Shown one piece after another: positions 9,674 to 18,289 of a stretch of DNA of 64,000 nucleotides. Numbering within the stretch: the stretch's first letter is position 1; each line of letters opens with the position of its first letter. Both the position numbers and the translations under genes were made by a program. Under the pieces are notes generated by a model. It was not told the origin of the DNA, made no database searches, and saw only the letters and a list, made by a program, of their open reading frames with translations. The stretch is from an uncultured Bacteroidales bacterium (GTDB taxonomy: Bacteria; Bacteroidota; Bacteroidia; Bacteroidales; UBA932), in contig CALVDF010000012.1 of the NCBI GenBank assembly GCA_944326245.1, positions 1-64,000 on the forward strand, given 5' to 3'.

Positions 9674-11692
9674 TTATTGTTCACTGAGTTCCATCCATTC
9701 CTCCATAGTCCTGTCAAGCGTACGCTTGAGCTCCAGGTACTGACGGGTCAGGGTGTCTATGTCCGTACCTGCCTGAGGTGCGGCAAGGGTCTTTTCCAGC
9801 TCCTTCATCTGAGCCTCCAGATCAGATATTTTCTTCTCGCAGCTTTCAATCCGTTTCTGCTTCCTGCGCAGCTCTTTCTGCTCCTGAAACGACAGGGAGG
9901 ATGCTGTCTGCTGCTTCGGGGCAGCAGTCCTGGCCGCAGAGGTATCGGCAGGGGCTCCTGCCTTACGCTGCGTGGCCGGTTCCTGACCGGGCTGCGACTG
10001 TTTTGCCTGATTTCCGGCAGGCTGTGCAGGCTGCGTTGCACGCTCAAGATCCTGGAGGGTCTCTATTCTCCTCTTTTCGATGAAATCCTGCACTCCGCCC
10101 AGATACTCCTTGACACGGCCGTCACGGAACTCGTAGACCTTGTCCACCAGGCCGTCCAGGAAGTCCCTGTCATGGGAGACGATGACCAGAGTCCCGTCAT
10201 ACCGCTGCAGGGCCTGCTTGAGCACGTCCTTGGAGCGTATGTCCATGTGGTTTGTAGGCTCGTCGAGAGCCAGCAGATTGTACGGATGAAGGATGAGTTT
10301 GGCCATGGCCAGGCGGGAACGCTCGCCTCCGCTGAGCACCGCCACCTTCTTGTCTATATCCTCTCCCCTGAACAGGAATGCTCCGAGGATGTCCCTCAGC
10401 TTCGTACGGATATCCCCCACGGCCACCTTGTCGAGGGTATCGTACACCGTGTCGTTCTTGTCCAGCACATCCTCCTGATTCTGGGCATAGTAGCCCAAAG
10501 CTACATTGTATCCGAGCATGGCCGAGCCAGCAATGGGGCGCAGCTCCCCTGTGATGTATTTCATCATGGTACTCTTGCCCTCTCCGTTGCGTCCCACGAA
10601 AGCCACCTTCTCCCCTCTTTCCACCGTCAGGTCGATATCCGTGAATACGGTTTTCGGACTGCCGGAGCCGTCGCGCGGAGGATAGCCTCCTGTCAGATGC
10701 TTTGCCTGGAAAACAATCTGGCCCGAACGCGGTGCTGGAGGGAACTTGACATGGAGGGCCGAATTGTCCTCCTGGTCTATCTCTATGCGCTCGATCTTTT
10801 CCAGGGCCTTGATTCTGGACTGTACCTGATTGCTCTTGGTGGGCTTGTAACGGAAGCGCTCGATGAACTCTTCTGTCTTCTCTATCATGCGCTGCTGGTT
10901 CTCGTAAGCGGCCCTCTGCTGCTCCATCCTCTCGTGGCGCAGCTCCACATACTTCGAATACGGCACTTTATAGTCGTAGATGTGTCCCAGGACGATTTCT
11001 ACGGTCCTGGTCGTAACGCGGTCGAGGAACCTGCGGTCGTGCGATATCAGCACTACGGAGCCCCGGTAGCCGAAGAGATAGTCCTCCAGCCACTGGATGG
11101 ATTCTATGTCGAGATGGTTGGTAGGCTCGTCAAGCAGGAGGACGTCCGGCTTGGTCAGCAGGACCTTGGCCAGCTCCACCCTCATGTTCCAGCCCTGCGA
11201 GAACGTACTGCGCTGACGGCCGAGTTCATTCTTCCTGAATCCCAGTCCCACCAGAGTCTTCTCCGCCAGCACGGCAGGAGACTCGGACTGGGCCATGGCC
11301 AGCTTGTCGTTGAGTTCGTTGAGTTCTTCTATCAGACGGTGGTAGGCGGCAGACTCGTAATCGGTCCTCTCTCCCAGCTCCCGGCTTATCTGTTCCACCC
11401 GTTCATTCATCGAGAAGTGGTCGGCAAAGACCGACATGGCAGCTTCGATGACTGTCGTGTCCTTGGAATAGTTCATGATCTGCGGCAGATAGCCGACTGT
11501 CTGCTCCTTGGGTTTCATTATGGAGCCGGATGTAGGACGTTCCACCCCGGCAATCAGCTTCAGTATGGTACTTTTGCCGGCACCGTTCTTGCCCACAAGG
11601 GCTATATGCTCCCCGTCACTTACGTGGAAACTTATGTCGTCCAGAAGGGTAAACCCTCCGAATGCTACTGTCAGATTGTTGATCGATATCAT
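9674..11692 (-). CDS. ABC-F ATPase, Uup-like
   Basis: Soluble twin-ATPase protein with no membrane segments, of the ABC-F group that acts on ribosomes (translation factors or ribosome-protection proteins). NBD1 has Walker A GKNGAGKST (34-42), a degenerate signature (TFSQGW) and a DEPTNHLD Walker B. A charged interdomain linker precedes NBD2, with GRNGEGKST, LSGGERSR and DEPTNHMD. The C-terminus has an Ala/Pro/Gln-rich stretch and then a coiled coil (about 605-672), as in Uup. The 672 aa length fits Uup better than EttA. Its start overlaps the tatC stop (ATGA), so the two are translationally coupled. An antibiotic-resistance role is not indicated. Confidence 0.9.
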   Translation of the reverse strand: MISINNLTVAFGGFTLLDDISFHVSDGEHIALVGKNGAGKSTILKLIAGVERPTSGSIMKPKEQTVGYLPQIMNYSKDTTVIEAAMSVFADHFSMNERVEQISRELGERTDYESAAYHRLIEELNELNDKLAMAQSESPAVLAEKTLVGLGFRKNELGRQRSTFSQGWNMRVELAKVLLTKPDVLLLDEPTNHLDIESIQWLEDYLFGYRGSVVLISHDRRFLDRVTTRTVEIVLGHIYDYKVPYSKYVELRHERMEQQRAAYENQQRMIEKTEEFIERFRYKPTKSNQVQSRIKALEKIERIEIDQEDNSALHVKFPPAPRSGQIVFQAKHLTGGYPPRDGSGSPKTVFTDIDLTVERGEKVAFVGRNGEGKSTMMKYITGELRPIAGSAMLGYNVALGYYAQNQEDVLDKNDTVYDTLDKVAVGDIRTKLRDILGAFLFRGEDIDKKVAVLSGGERSRLAMAKLILHPYNLLALDEPTNHMDIRSKDVLKQALQRYDGTLVIVSHDRDFLDGLVDKVYEFRDGRVKEYLGGVQDFIEKRRIETLQDLERATQPAQPAGNQAKQSQPGQEPATQRKAGAPADTSAARTAAPKQQTASSLSFQEQKELRRKQKRIESCEKKISDLEAQMKELEKTLAAPQAGTDIDTLTRQYLELKRTLDRTMEEWMELSEQ

Positions 11693-12507
11693 TGTTGCGT
11701 AATCTCAGTCATTGTTTTTTGTGCCACTGTACTTCCAGTCCTGTCCCGGCACATCAGTATGGAGACCTCATACAGCAGGTAAAGCGGTATGGCCACCACT
11801 ATCATCGTAAAGGCATCGCCCGAGGGAGTTATCACTGCAGACACTGCCGCTGCAGCCACTATGGCGTACTTGCGGAAGCGCTTGAGCATCTTCCTGCTGA
11901 TGATGCCTATCCTGGAAAGCAGCAGGGCCAGGGCTGGCATCTCGAAGACAAGTCCCATGATCAGGTTGAGCTTGAGGAACATTCCTATGTACGAAAGCAG
12001 GGAGATCTGGTTGGCCACCGACTCGCTTACCTGATAGGTACCAAGAAAACGGAGAGTCAGCGGGAACACTATCACGTAACCTACTCCGACTCCAGCATAG
12101 AACAGGATGGAAGACAGGCCGAAAGCCGTCCCGACTGCCTTTTTTTCCCTTGCATACAGGGCCGGTCTGACGAAAAGCCATATCTGCCGGATAAGAAAGG
12201 GCATGGCAACAATGACGGCCAGCCAGAAGGAAATCCGTACGTGGGTGAAGAACTGGGCAGCGAGGTCTATGTTGACCAGCTTGATGCTGAAAGGCTCCAG
12301 GCCAGCCAGCCCTAAGAGGGCCAGCAGTCCGTCCATCCAACGGTAGACGAAAAATCCGTCTGTCAACGGGGCCAGCACCACATCGTCGAATACCGTCTCC
12401 TTGCACAGGAAAAACACTGCCATCAGGACGACAAGCACAGCAAAGCTGCGGAAAATAACCTTCCGCAGCTCGTCCAGATGTTCCCAGAATGTCATTTCCC
12501 CCGCCAC
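11689..12507 (-). CDS. tatC: Sec-independent protein translocase TatC
   Basis: Integral inner-membrane component of the twin-arginine translocon, which recognises RR signal peptides of folded cargo. The conserved N-terminal motif WEHLDELR lies at residues 8-15, followed by six hydrophobic spans. The periplasmic loop and the central F-x-x-P-F-L-like segment (MPFLIRQIWLFVRPALYAREK) are as in the family. At 272 aa it is normal in size. It sits 14 nt after tatA and overlaps the ABC-F gene by 4 nt. A likely cargo lies in this window: the aldo/keto reductase at 19452 carries SRREFLK. Confidence 0.95.
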   Translation of the reverse strand: MAGEMTFWEHLDELRKVIFRSFAVLVVLMAVFFLCKETVFDDVVLAPLTDGFFVYRWMDGLLALLGLAGLEPFSIKLVNIDLAAQFFTHVRISFWLAVIVAMPFLIRQIWLFVRPALYAREKKAVGTAFGLSSILFYAGVGVGYVIVFPLTLRFLGTYQVSESVANQISLLSYIGMFLKLNLIMGLVFEMPALALLLSRIGIISRKMLKRFRKYAIVAAAAVSAVITPSGDAFTMIVVAIPLYLLYEVSILMCRDRTGSTVAQKTMTEITQQ

Positions 12508-12521
12508 TCCTTTCTCTCCTA

Positions 12522-12776
12522 CTACTTTCCGGCAGTTCCTTCCTCCGTGGAACTGTCCTTGCCGGAGCTGCCTTTGGCGGAAGATGCATCTTTCTTGGGA
12601 GAATCCGTATTGAGATCCTCCTCTATTCCGTTGACCCCTTCCTTGAAACTCTTCACTCCCTTTCCGAAACTCTTCATAAGTTCCGGAATCTTCTTAGCCC
12701 CGAATACCAGAAGGACTATAAGAACCAGTACCAGGATCTCGGTAAACCCGATGGAGCCTAAAAACAAAAGTGCCAT
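12522..12776 (-). CDS. tatA: Twin-arginine translocase subunit TatA/TatE
   Basis: Pore-forming small Tat subunit of 84 aa. It has one N-terminal membrane helix (about 5-24, [17 protein letters not shown]), a hinge, the amphipathic helix [21 protein letters not shown] with the invariant FG, and a disordered Ser/Lys/Glu tail. The gene precedes tatC by 14 nt. No tatB is seen, which is consistent with a TatAC system in which one TatA serves both roles. Confidence 0.95.
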   Translation of the reverse strand: MALLFLGSIGFTEILVLVLIVLLVFGAKKIPELMKSFGKGVKSFKEGVNGIEEDLNTDSPKKDASSAKGSSGKDSSTEEGTAGK

Positions 12777-12788
12777 ATTCTATTCAAT

Positions 12789-13229
12789 TTACTGTATTTC
12801 TTGCAATACTGCCTGACGCTCCCGGTCTGCCTTGCGGAAAACTTCCAGAAGCTCTGCCGGAATGCGGGTCGGACGGCGGGTGTCGCTGTGGATAAAGCCG
12901 AGGACCACCATGCCGTCGCAGACCAGGTCCCCGTTCTGATTGTAGATGTCAGTGAGTACCTCTATACGTGCCATCGGCTCCTTCTCCACCCTGGATACCA
13001 CACGCAGGATATCCCCCATACGGGCAGGCGTATGGTACCTGGCGCTCACCGAGACCACCGGCATCATGATGCCGTGCTTCTCGAGTTCCATGATGGGGAG
13101 CCCCACATCCAGCAGAAACTGGTGACGCCCGCATTCAAAGTAGCGGATGTAGTTCGAGTGGTGGACTATCCCCATCTGGTCGGTCTCGTAGTACCGGACC
13201 TCTATCTGTGTTTCTGACTGGATGTACAT
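12789..13229 (-). CDS. Acyl-CoA thioesterase, YbgC/4HBT hot-dog fold
   Basis: Cytoplasmic hot-dog thioesterase of 146 aa. The 4HBT signature RYYETDQMGIVHHSNYIRYFE (residues 12-32) includes the catalytic Asp and the following His. A second half (SARYHTPARMGD) is typical of YbgC/FadM-like enzymes that hydrolyse short- to medium-chain acyl-CoA. It lies 6 nt downstream of valS and 12 nt upstream of tatA within one operon. In Proteobacteria ybgC belongs to the tol-pal locus, but no tol genes are present here. Substrate unknown. Confidence 0.85.
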   Translation of the reverse strand: MYIQSETQIEVRYYETDQMGIVHHSNYIRYFECGRHQFLLDVGLPIMELEKHGIMMPVVSVSARYHTPARMGDILRVVSRVEKEPMARIEVLTDIYNQNGDLVCDGMVVLGFIHSDTRRPTRIPAELLEVFRKADRERQAVLQEIQ

Positions 13230-13235
13230 GGCATA

Positions 13236-15887
13236 TTATTTTTTAAGGGCCTCGAGAGTCTTGCGCAGTCCTTCGATCTTGGCAGTGGCATCGGCGCGTT
13301 TCTTTTCCTCGTTGCGCACCACGGCTTCCGGGGCGTTCTGCACGAACTTTTCGTTGGAAAGCTTGGCATTCACGCCTTTGAGGAATTTTCCGAGACGCTC
13401 TATTTCAGCTTCCGCCTTTGCTATCTCTTCCTGCACATCGGTCTTGCCTGCCAGAGGGACGAACATCTCTACCGTCCCTACCAGGAAGGATGCTCCTGCT
13501 TCACGTCCGTCAAAATCATCCACGAAGGAAATCTCTCCGACATTGCCCATACGGCGGACTATGCCTGTCATTTCCTGAGGGAAAGCCCCTTTGATACGCA
13601 GGTCCAGAGCCTCCTTGGGAGAAATGCCTTTCTTCTGGCGGATATTCCTCAGGGCAGCCACTGCTTCCGTGGCAAGGTCAAATGCAGAGATGAATGCCTC
13701 GTCGTACTCTCCTCCTTCAGGCTGACGCTCCAGCATGATGGTCGCACCTTCCGGACGCTCGGCGAGATTGTGCCAGAGCTCTTCGGTAATGAACGGCATC
13801 ACAGGGTGCAGGAGCTTCAGGAGGGCATCGAAGAATCCTATGGTGGCGTCGTATGTCTTACCGTCCACCGGGGCACCGTATGCCGGTTTCACGATCTCCA
13901 GATACCACGCACAGAAATCATCCCAGAAAAGCTTGTAAAGGCTCATCAGGGCATCGGAGATACGGAACTTCGAGAAATGGTCGGACACAGTGGCTATCTC
14001 GCGGTTCAGCTTGTGGGTAAACCATTTGACAGCCAGCGCCGCATGCTCGGGAACAGGCTGGGAACGGTCCACGCTCCAGCCCTTGACCAGACGGTAGGCA
14101 TTCCATATCTTGTTGCAGAAGTTGCGGCCCTGCTCTACCTGGGCCTCGTCGAACAGTATGTCGTTGCCGGCGGAAGTACACAGCATCATGCCCATACGCA
14201 CTCCGTCTGCACCGTAGTCCTCTATCAGTTTCAGAGGGTCGGGAGAGTTGCCCAGGGTCTTGGACATCTTGCGTCCCAGCTTGTCCCTCACGATACCCGT
14301 GAAATAGACGTTGCGGAACGGCACCTTGCCCATGAACTCGTTGCCTGCCATCACCATCCTGGCCACCCAGAAGAATATGATGTCCGGACCGGTTACCAGG
14401 TCGTTGGTCGGGTAATAGTACGCCAGGTCGGCATTGGGAGCCTTGTCCGGGAAGCCAGGCTTGCCCGGGTCGAATACGGATATGGGCCAAAGCCACGAAG
14501 AGAACCAGGTATCCAGCACGTCCTCGTCCTGCCTGAGGTCTGCGGCAGTGACCGAAGGATCGAGCTTGCGGGCGGCCTCCAGAGCCTTTTCGGCACTGGC
14601 TTCCACTACACAACGGCCGTCCGGCAGATAGTATGCCGGTATCTGCTGTCCCCACCACAACTGACGGGAGATGCACCAGTCACGGGTATTCTCCATCCAG
14701 TGGCGGTAGGTATTGCGGTACTTGTCGGGAATCAGCTTTATCTCCCCGTTCTCCACACGGGCCAGCGCAGCCCTGGAGAGCTCATCCATCTTGATGAACC
14801 ACTGCATGGACAGCCTGGGCTCTATGACTGCATCCGTCCTCTCGGAATGTCCTACAGGAGAGATATAGTCCTCCTCCTTCTCCATCTGTCCGGCTTCCTC
14901 GAGCATTTTCACGATCTTCCTGCGGGCCACGAAACGGTCCTCTCCCACCAGGATGACGGCCTTCTCGTTGAGACGCCCGTGGTCGTCTATGATGTCAAGG
15001 ACAGGCAGATTGTGGCGCAGTCCGATCTCGTAGTCGTTCACGTCGTGGGCCGGAGTCACCTTCAGGCAGCCGGTACCGAAGTCCATGGTCACGTAGGAAT
15101 CCTCTATAATGGGGATCTCGCGGTTGATCAGAGGGATGAGTATCTTCTTGCCGCGCAGGTGGTGATATCTCTGGTCTTCAGGGTTGATGCAGACAGCCGC
15201 ATCGGCCATGATGGTCTCCGGGCGGGTTGTGGCGATGACTATGTAGTCGTCAGTAGGATTGCCGGCTCCGTCGGACACTTTGTAACGCAGGTAGTAAAGC
15301 TTGGATTTGGTCTCCTTGTGGATTACCTCGTCGTCGCTGACTGCGGTAAGGGCCTGGGGATCCCAGTTGACCATCCTCACGCCGCGGTAGATGTATCCTT
15401 TCTTGTAGAAATATACGAATGTATTGACAACTGCCTCGCTCAGCGCGGGATCCATCGTAAACCGCGTGCGGTCCCAGTCGCAGGATGCACCGAGCTTCTT
15501 GAGCTGCTCCAGGATGATGCCTCCGTGCTTCTCCTTCCACTCCCAGGCATGTTTCATGAACTCTTCCCGGGTCAGAGAGGACTTGTCTATGCCCTGCTCC
15601 TTGAGCTTGGCCACCACTTTGGCTTCAGTAGCGATGGAGGCATGGTCGGTACCGGGCACCCAGCAGGCATTCTTGCCCTGCATGCGCGCACGGCGCACCA
15701 GCACGTCCTGAATAGTGTTGTTGAGCATGTGTCCCATGTGCAGCACTCCTGTCACATTCGGGGGCGGGATGACCACCGTATAAGGTTCCCTGCTGTCGGG
15801 TTCCGAATGGAAAAACTTGTTCTTCAACCAGTAATAGTACCACTTCTCCTCAACTTCGGAGGGGCTGTATTTTGCTGACAGTTCCAT
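13236..15887 (-). CDS. valS: Valyl-tRNA synthetase
   Basis: Class I aminoacyl-tRNA synthetase charging tRNA-Val. The ATP-binding [13 protein letters not shown] motif (HIGH box) is at residues 41-53 and KMSKT is at about 538-542. The CP1 editing domain lies between ([17 protein letters not shown] region). The C-terminus has the anticodon-binding helices and the ValRS-specific coiled-coil arm ([16 protein letters not shown]...). At 883 aa it is full length. It is the first gene of a six-gene operon behind a TATATTTG promoter 19 nt upstream of the ATG. No leader peptide or other regulatory fold is visible in the very short 5' region. Confidence 0.97.
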   Translation of the reverse strand: MELSAKYSPSEVEEKWYYYWLKNKFFHSEPDSREPYTVVIPPPNVTGVLHMGHMLNNTIQDVLVRRARMQGKNACWVPGTDHASIATEAKVVAKLKEQGIDKSSLTREEFMKHAWEWKEKHGGIILEQLKKLGASCDWDRTRFTMDPALSEAVVNTFVYFYKKGYIYRGVRMVNWDPQALTAVSDDEVIHKETKSKLYYLRYKVSDGAGNPTDDYIVIATTRPETIMADAAVCINPEDQRYHHLRGKKILIPLINREIPIIEDSYVTMDFGTGCLKVTPAHDVNDYEIGLRHNLPVLDIIDDHGRLNEKAVILVGEDRFVARRKIVKMLEEAGQMEKEEDYISPVGHSERTDAVIEPRLSMQWFIKMDELSRAALARVENGEIKLIPDKYRNTYRHWMENTRDWCISRQLWWGQQIPAYYLPDGRCVVEASAEKALEAARKLDPSVTAADLRQDEDVLDTWFSSWLWPISVFDPGKPGFPDKAPNADLAYYYPTNDLVTGPDIIFFWVARMVMAGNEFMGKVPFRNVYFTGIVRDKLGRKMSKTLGNSPDPLKLIEDYGADGVRMGMMLCTSAGNDILFDEAQVEQGRNFCNKIWNAYRLVKGWSVDRSQPVPEHAALAVKWFTHKLNREIATVSDHFSKFRISDALMSLYKLFWDDFCAWYLEIVKPAYGAPVDGKTYDATIGFFDALLKLLHPVMPFITEELWHNLAERPEGATIMLERQPEGGEYDEAFISAFDLATEAVAALRNIRQKKGISPKEALDLRIKGAFPQEMTGIVRRMGNVGEISFVDDFDGREAGASFLVGTVEMFVPLAGKTDVQEEIAKAEAEIERLGKFLKGVNAKLSNEKFVQNAPEAVVRNEEKKRADATAKIEGLRKTLEALKK

Positions 15888-15906
15888 ATAAATTCAAATT
15901 GACCCG

Positions 15907-15914
15907 CAAATATA
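15907..15914 (-). promoter_or_regulatory. valS promoter -7 element (TATATTTG on minus strand)
   Basis: The plus strand reads CAAATATA, which is TAnnTTTG on the minus strand. It lies 19 nt upstream of the valS ATG, back to back with a plus-strand element at 15938-15945. Confidence 0.55.
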
Positions 15915-15937
15915 ATTCTTTTTGCATACTTTTTGCG

Positions 15938-15945
15938 TAGATTTG
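15938..15945 (+). promoter_or_regulatory. -7 element (TAGATTTG) for the DUF3467-maf operon
   Basis: TAnnTTTG match 28 nt before the DUF3467 start. A TTTG lies upstream at 15921-15924, but the spacing is short (13 nt), so the -33 element is uncertain. Confidence 0.5.
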
Positions 15946-15973
15946 CGGGACGTTTTAACTAAAATCAGCAATC

Positions 15974-16300
15974 ATGGACAATCAACCGCAGAAAAAAGAA
16001 ATAGGCATCGAGATCACCAAGGAGACCGCTGCCGGCAACTACTCCAACCTTGTACTTATCACGCACAACAGCAGCGAGTTCGTCCTGGACTTCGCACGCA
16101 TGCTCCCTGGCTATCCGAAAGCACAGGTGGTCAGCCGCATCATCATGACACCGGAACACGCAAAAAGGCTCCTGCTCGCGCTTAAGGACAATATCGGCAA
16201 ATACGAAAGCCAGAACGGAGAAATCCGCCTCGGCGCTCCCAACCTTCCCAAGAACACCATCCCCTTCGGATTCAACCCCAACAACACACCGGAGGCATAG
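15974..16300 (+). CDS. DUF3467 domain protein
   Basis: Small soluble protein of 108 aa matching the DUF3467 pattern. A central beta segment (NLVLITHNSSEFVLDFARMLPG) leads into KAQVVSRIIMTPEHAKRLLLALKDNI, and a short disordered C-terminus closes the protein. Members are widespread in Bacteroidota with no established function. It is the first gene of an operon with DUF2520, a KdsC-like phosphatase and Maf (3 nt to the next gene). Nothing in the sequence suggests catalysis; binding or regulatory roles are possible. Confidence 0.8.
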   Translation: MDNQPQKKEIGIEITKETAAGNYSNLVLITHNSSEFVLDFARMLPGYPKAQVVSRIIMTPEHAKRLLLALKDNIGKYESQNGEIRLGAPNLPKNTIPFGFNPNNTPEA

Positions 16301-16303
16301 GCA

Positions 16304-17128
16304 ATGAAGCCTGAAACAGCATTTGCAGGAGCAGGGAACGTGGCTTTCCGCTTTGCACTGGCAATGCAGGAAAAGGGATACGGCATAAGCGCCGTATACA
16401 GCCGCACCGCAAAAAGCAGGGACAGACTTGCAAAGGCCCTCAGGGCCAACGGCTCACAGACCGTATCCGCAGACAGCATCGGGAAGCTCAGGACGGCATC
16501 GCTTGTCGTGATGGCAGTCACGGACGATGCAATTGAGCAGGTTGTGGAGGAAATGGCGGAAGCATTCGCTCCGTTCAGGGACAGCGGCCTCCCCGCTGTT
16601 GTCCATACTTCCGGAGCGACCCCGCTGTCAGTCCTGCGGCCGCTCTCGGAGCTTGGCTGCAGATGCGGAGTGATGTATCCGCTCATGACCCTGAACCGCA
16701 ACAAGAACATAGATTTCAAGGACGTTCCCCTGCTTCTGGAAGCTGACAGCCCGGAACTGGAGCAGGTTCTTGACCGCATAGCAGATGACCTGGGGGGTGA
16801 ACACTACTTCTACTCGTCGCAGGACAGGCTCAAGATGCACGTCGCGGCAGTATTTACCACCAATTTTGTCAATTACCTCCTGGGGCTGGCTTTCCCTATA
16901 GTACAGCACGACCATCCGCTTCTTATTCCGAGTACAATAGAAGCAGTACGCAATGCTTTCCTGCACACACCGGATTCTACCCTTACCGGTCCGGCACGCA
17001 GGGGGGACATGGAAACCGTCCGCAAACATCTGGAACTGCTCCGCAGCATGGGGCTCAAGGAACAGGAAGAGATCTACCGTCTGTTCACAGACAAGATTCT
17101 GAAGAAATACCATCCGGAACTAAAATAG
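16304..17128 (+). CDS. Rossmann-like DUF2520 oxidoreductase-family protein
   Basis: Probable NAD(P)-dependent enzyme of 274 aa, related to the ProC/F420-NADP oxidoreductase fold. The N-terminal Rossmann domain opens with FAGAGNVAFRFA (dinucleotide-binding glycines at 7-12) and includes VMAVTDDAIEQV and HTSGATPLSVL. The helical C-terminal DUF2520 domain starts at about 135 (MYPLMTLNRNK) and contains KMHVAAVFTTNFVNYL. It follows DUF3467 by 3 nt and precedes the KdsC-like gene by 9 nt. The physiological substrate of DUF2520 proteins is not known to me. Confidence 0.8.
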   Translation: MKPETAFAGAGNVAFRFALAMQEKGYGISAVYSRTAKSRDRLAKALRANGSQTVSADSIGKLRTASLVVMAVTDDAIEQVVEEMAEAFAPFRDSGLPAVVHTSGATPLSVLRPLSELGCRCGVMYPLMTLNRNKNIDFKDVPLLLEADSPELEQVLDRIADDLGGEHYFYSSQDRLKMHVAAVFTTNFVNYLLGLAFPIVQHDHPLLIPSTIEAVRNAFLHTPDSTLTGPARRGDMETVRKHLELLRSMGLKEQEEIYRLFTDKILKKYHPELK

Positions 17129-17137
17129 AACATCGCT

Positions 17138-17680
17138 ATGCCCAACTACAACTATAAAATCAGACTGCAGAACATCCGGGCCTTCGCCTTCGACGTGGAC
17201 GGTGTATTCACTGACGGATCCATCCTGTCCACCCCGGACGGGGACCTGCTCAGGGTCTTCGACTCCAAAGACGGGTTTGCCCTCAGAATGTGCGCCATGA
17301 AAGGCTACCCTGTAGCAATCATAACCGGAGGCGCTTCCCAAAGTATCGTCCACCGCTTCATGGGACTCGGTGTCGATGAAAAAAACATATACCAGAAATC
17401 CCGCGACAAGGTTCCTGACTTCATGGATTTCTGCTCCCGCCATGGCCTGAAGCCGGAGGAAGTGGCCTTTGCCGGAGACGACATACCCGACATCCCTGTC
17501 CTGAGGATCGCCGGTCTTGCAGCCGCCCCGGCCGATGCGGTCCCGGAAGTAAAGGATGTCAGCGATTTCGTATCCATACGCCCGGGAGGAAAGGCATTTG
17601 CCCGCGACCTCATAGAACAGGTGCTCAAAGTCCGCGGAGACTGGCACCTCGACACAGATGTTTTTGCCAGACTATTCTAA
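17138..17680 (+). CDS. kdsC: KdsC-family HAD phosphatase (KDO 8-phosphate phosphatase)
   Basis: Tetrameric C0-type HAD hydrolase expected to release phosphate from 3-deoxy-D-manno-octulosonate 8-phosphate in lipopolysaccharide core synthesis. The nucleophile motif FDVDGVFTDG carries Asp19 and Asp21, a motif II threonine lies in IITGG, and the metal Asp pair is in GDDIPD (114-115). The 180 aa length without a cap domain matches KdsC. Its neighbours DUF2520 and Maf form a compact operon. Other C0 HADs such as acylneuraminate-pathway phosphatases look alike, so the substrate is inferred. Confidence 0.85.
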   Translation: MPNYNYKIRLQNIRAFAFDVDGVFTDGSILSTPDGDLLRVFDSKDGFALRMCAMKGYPVAIITGGASQSIVHRFMGLGVDEKNIYQKSRDKVPDFMDFCSRHGLKPEEVAFAGDDIPDIPVLRIAGLAAAPADAVPEVKDVSDFVSIRPGGKAFARDLIEQVLKVRGDWHLDTDVFARLF

Positions 17681-17692
17681 CTCAGAACCGCC

Positions 17693-18289
17693 ATGCTGCT
17701 TGCCAATGCCCTTGAAGGCCGACGTATCGTACTGGGCTCGGCCTCCCCGCGACGCAGGGAACTTCTCGCTGGCCTGGGTCTCGAATTTACAGTAGAGGCT
17801 ACTCCAGGCACTCCTGAAACCTATTCTCCGGATCTTAAGCCTGAAGAAGTACCTCTTGCACTTGCCGGATCAAAATCAGAAAACTTTCACCGCCCCCTTG
17901 CCCCGGAGGAAATCCTCATCACGGCGGACACGGTCGTCATCTGCGGCAATGACATCCTCGGCAAACCGGCCGGCAGGGAAGATGCCGCCAGGATGCTGCG
18001 CAGACTTTCCGGCCGCATCCACAGTGTCGTCACAGGAGTCTGCCTGAGGGATACCGTACACAGGCAAGCATTCTCATGCACGTCCGAAGTGGAATTCAAA
18101 CCGTTGACCGACGAGGAAATCTACTATTACATCGACCGGTACAAGCCATTTGACAAGGCCGGCGGCTACGGCATACAGGAGTGGATAGGCCATATAGGAA
18201 TAACCTCCATACGCGGATCCTACTTCAACATCGTAGGACTCCCCGTACAGAGGTTATACACTGCCCTTGCCGGATTTATCGGACTGTAA
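17693..18289 (+). CDS. maf: Maf/YceF-family nucleoside triphosphate pyrophosphatase
   Basis: House-cleaning enzyme that hydrolyses non-canonical or excess nucleoside triphosphates (dTTP/UTP or modified nucleotides) to monophosphates. It has the signature GSASPRRRELL (15-25), the catalytic Asp79 in ITADTVV, and FDKAGGYGIQEW near residue 150. The 198 aa length is typical. The Q-E-W after GGYGI suits the YhdE-type dTTP/UTP group. It is the last gene of its operon. Its last 14 nt overlap the 3' end of the convergent amide hydrolase gene. Confidence 0.92.
   Translation: MLLANALEGRRIVLGSASPRRRELLAGLGLEFTVEATPGTPETYSPDLKPEEVPLALAGSKSENFHRPLAPEEILITADTVVICGNDILGKPAGREDAARMLRRLSGRIHSVVTGVCLRDTVHRQAFSCTSEVEFKPLTDEEIYYYIDRYKPFDKAGGYGIQEWIGHIGITSIRGSYFNIVGLPVQRLYTALAGFIGL

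Noticed and set aside
9677..11782. 701-codon open frame antisense to the ABC-F gene
   Set aside because: It mirrors the codon structure of a clear ABC-F gene, has no domain or signal, and the opposite frame carries all conserved motifs.
13770..15878. 702-codon open frame antisense to valS
   Set aside because: Shadow of valS, whose HIGH and KMSKS motifs are on the minus strand; the antisense protein shows no recognisable family.
15888..15973. Possible regulatory RNA (T-box or leader) ahead of valS
   Set aside because: Only 19 nt separate the -7 element from the ATG, leaving no room for a T-box or attenuator.
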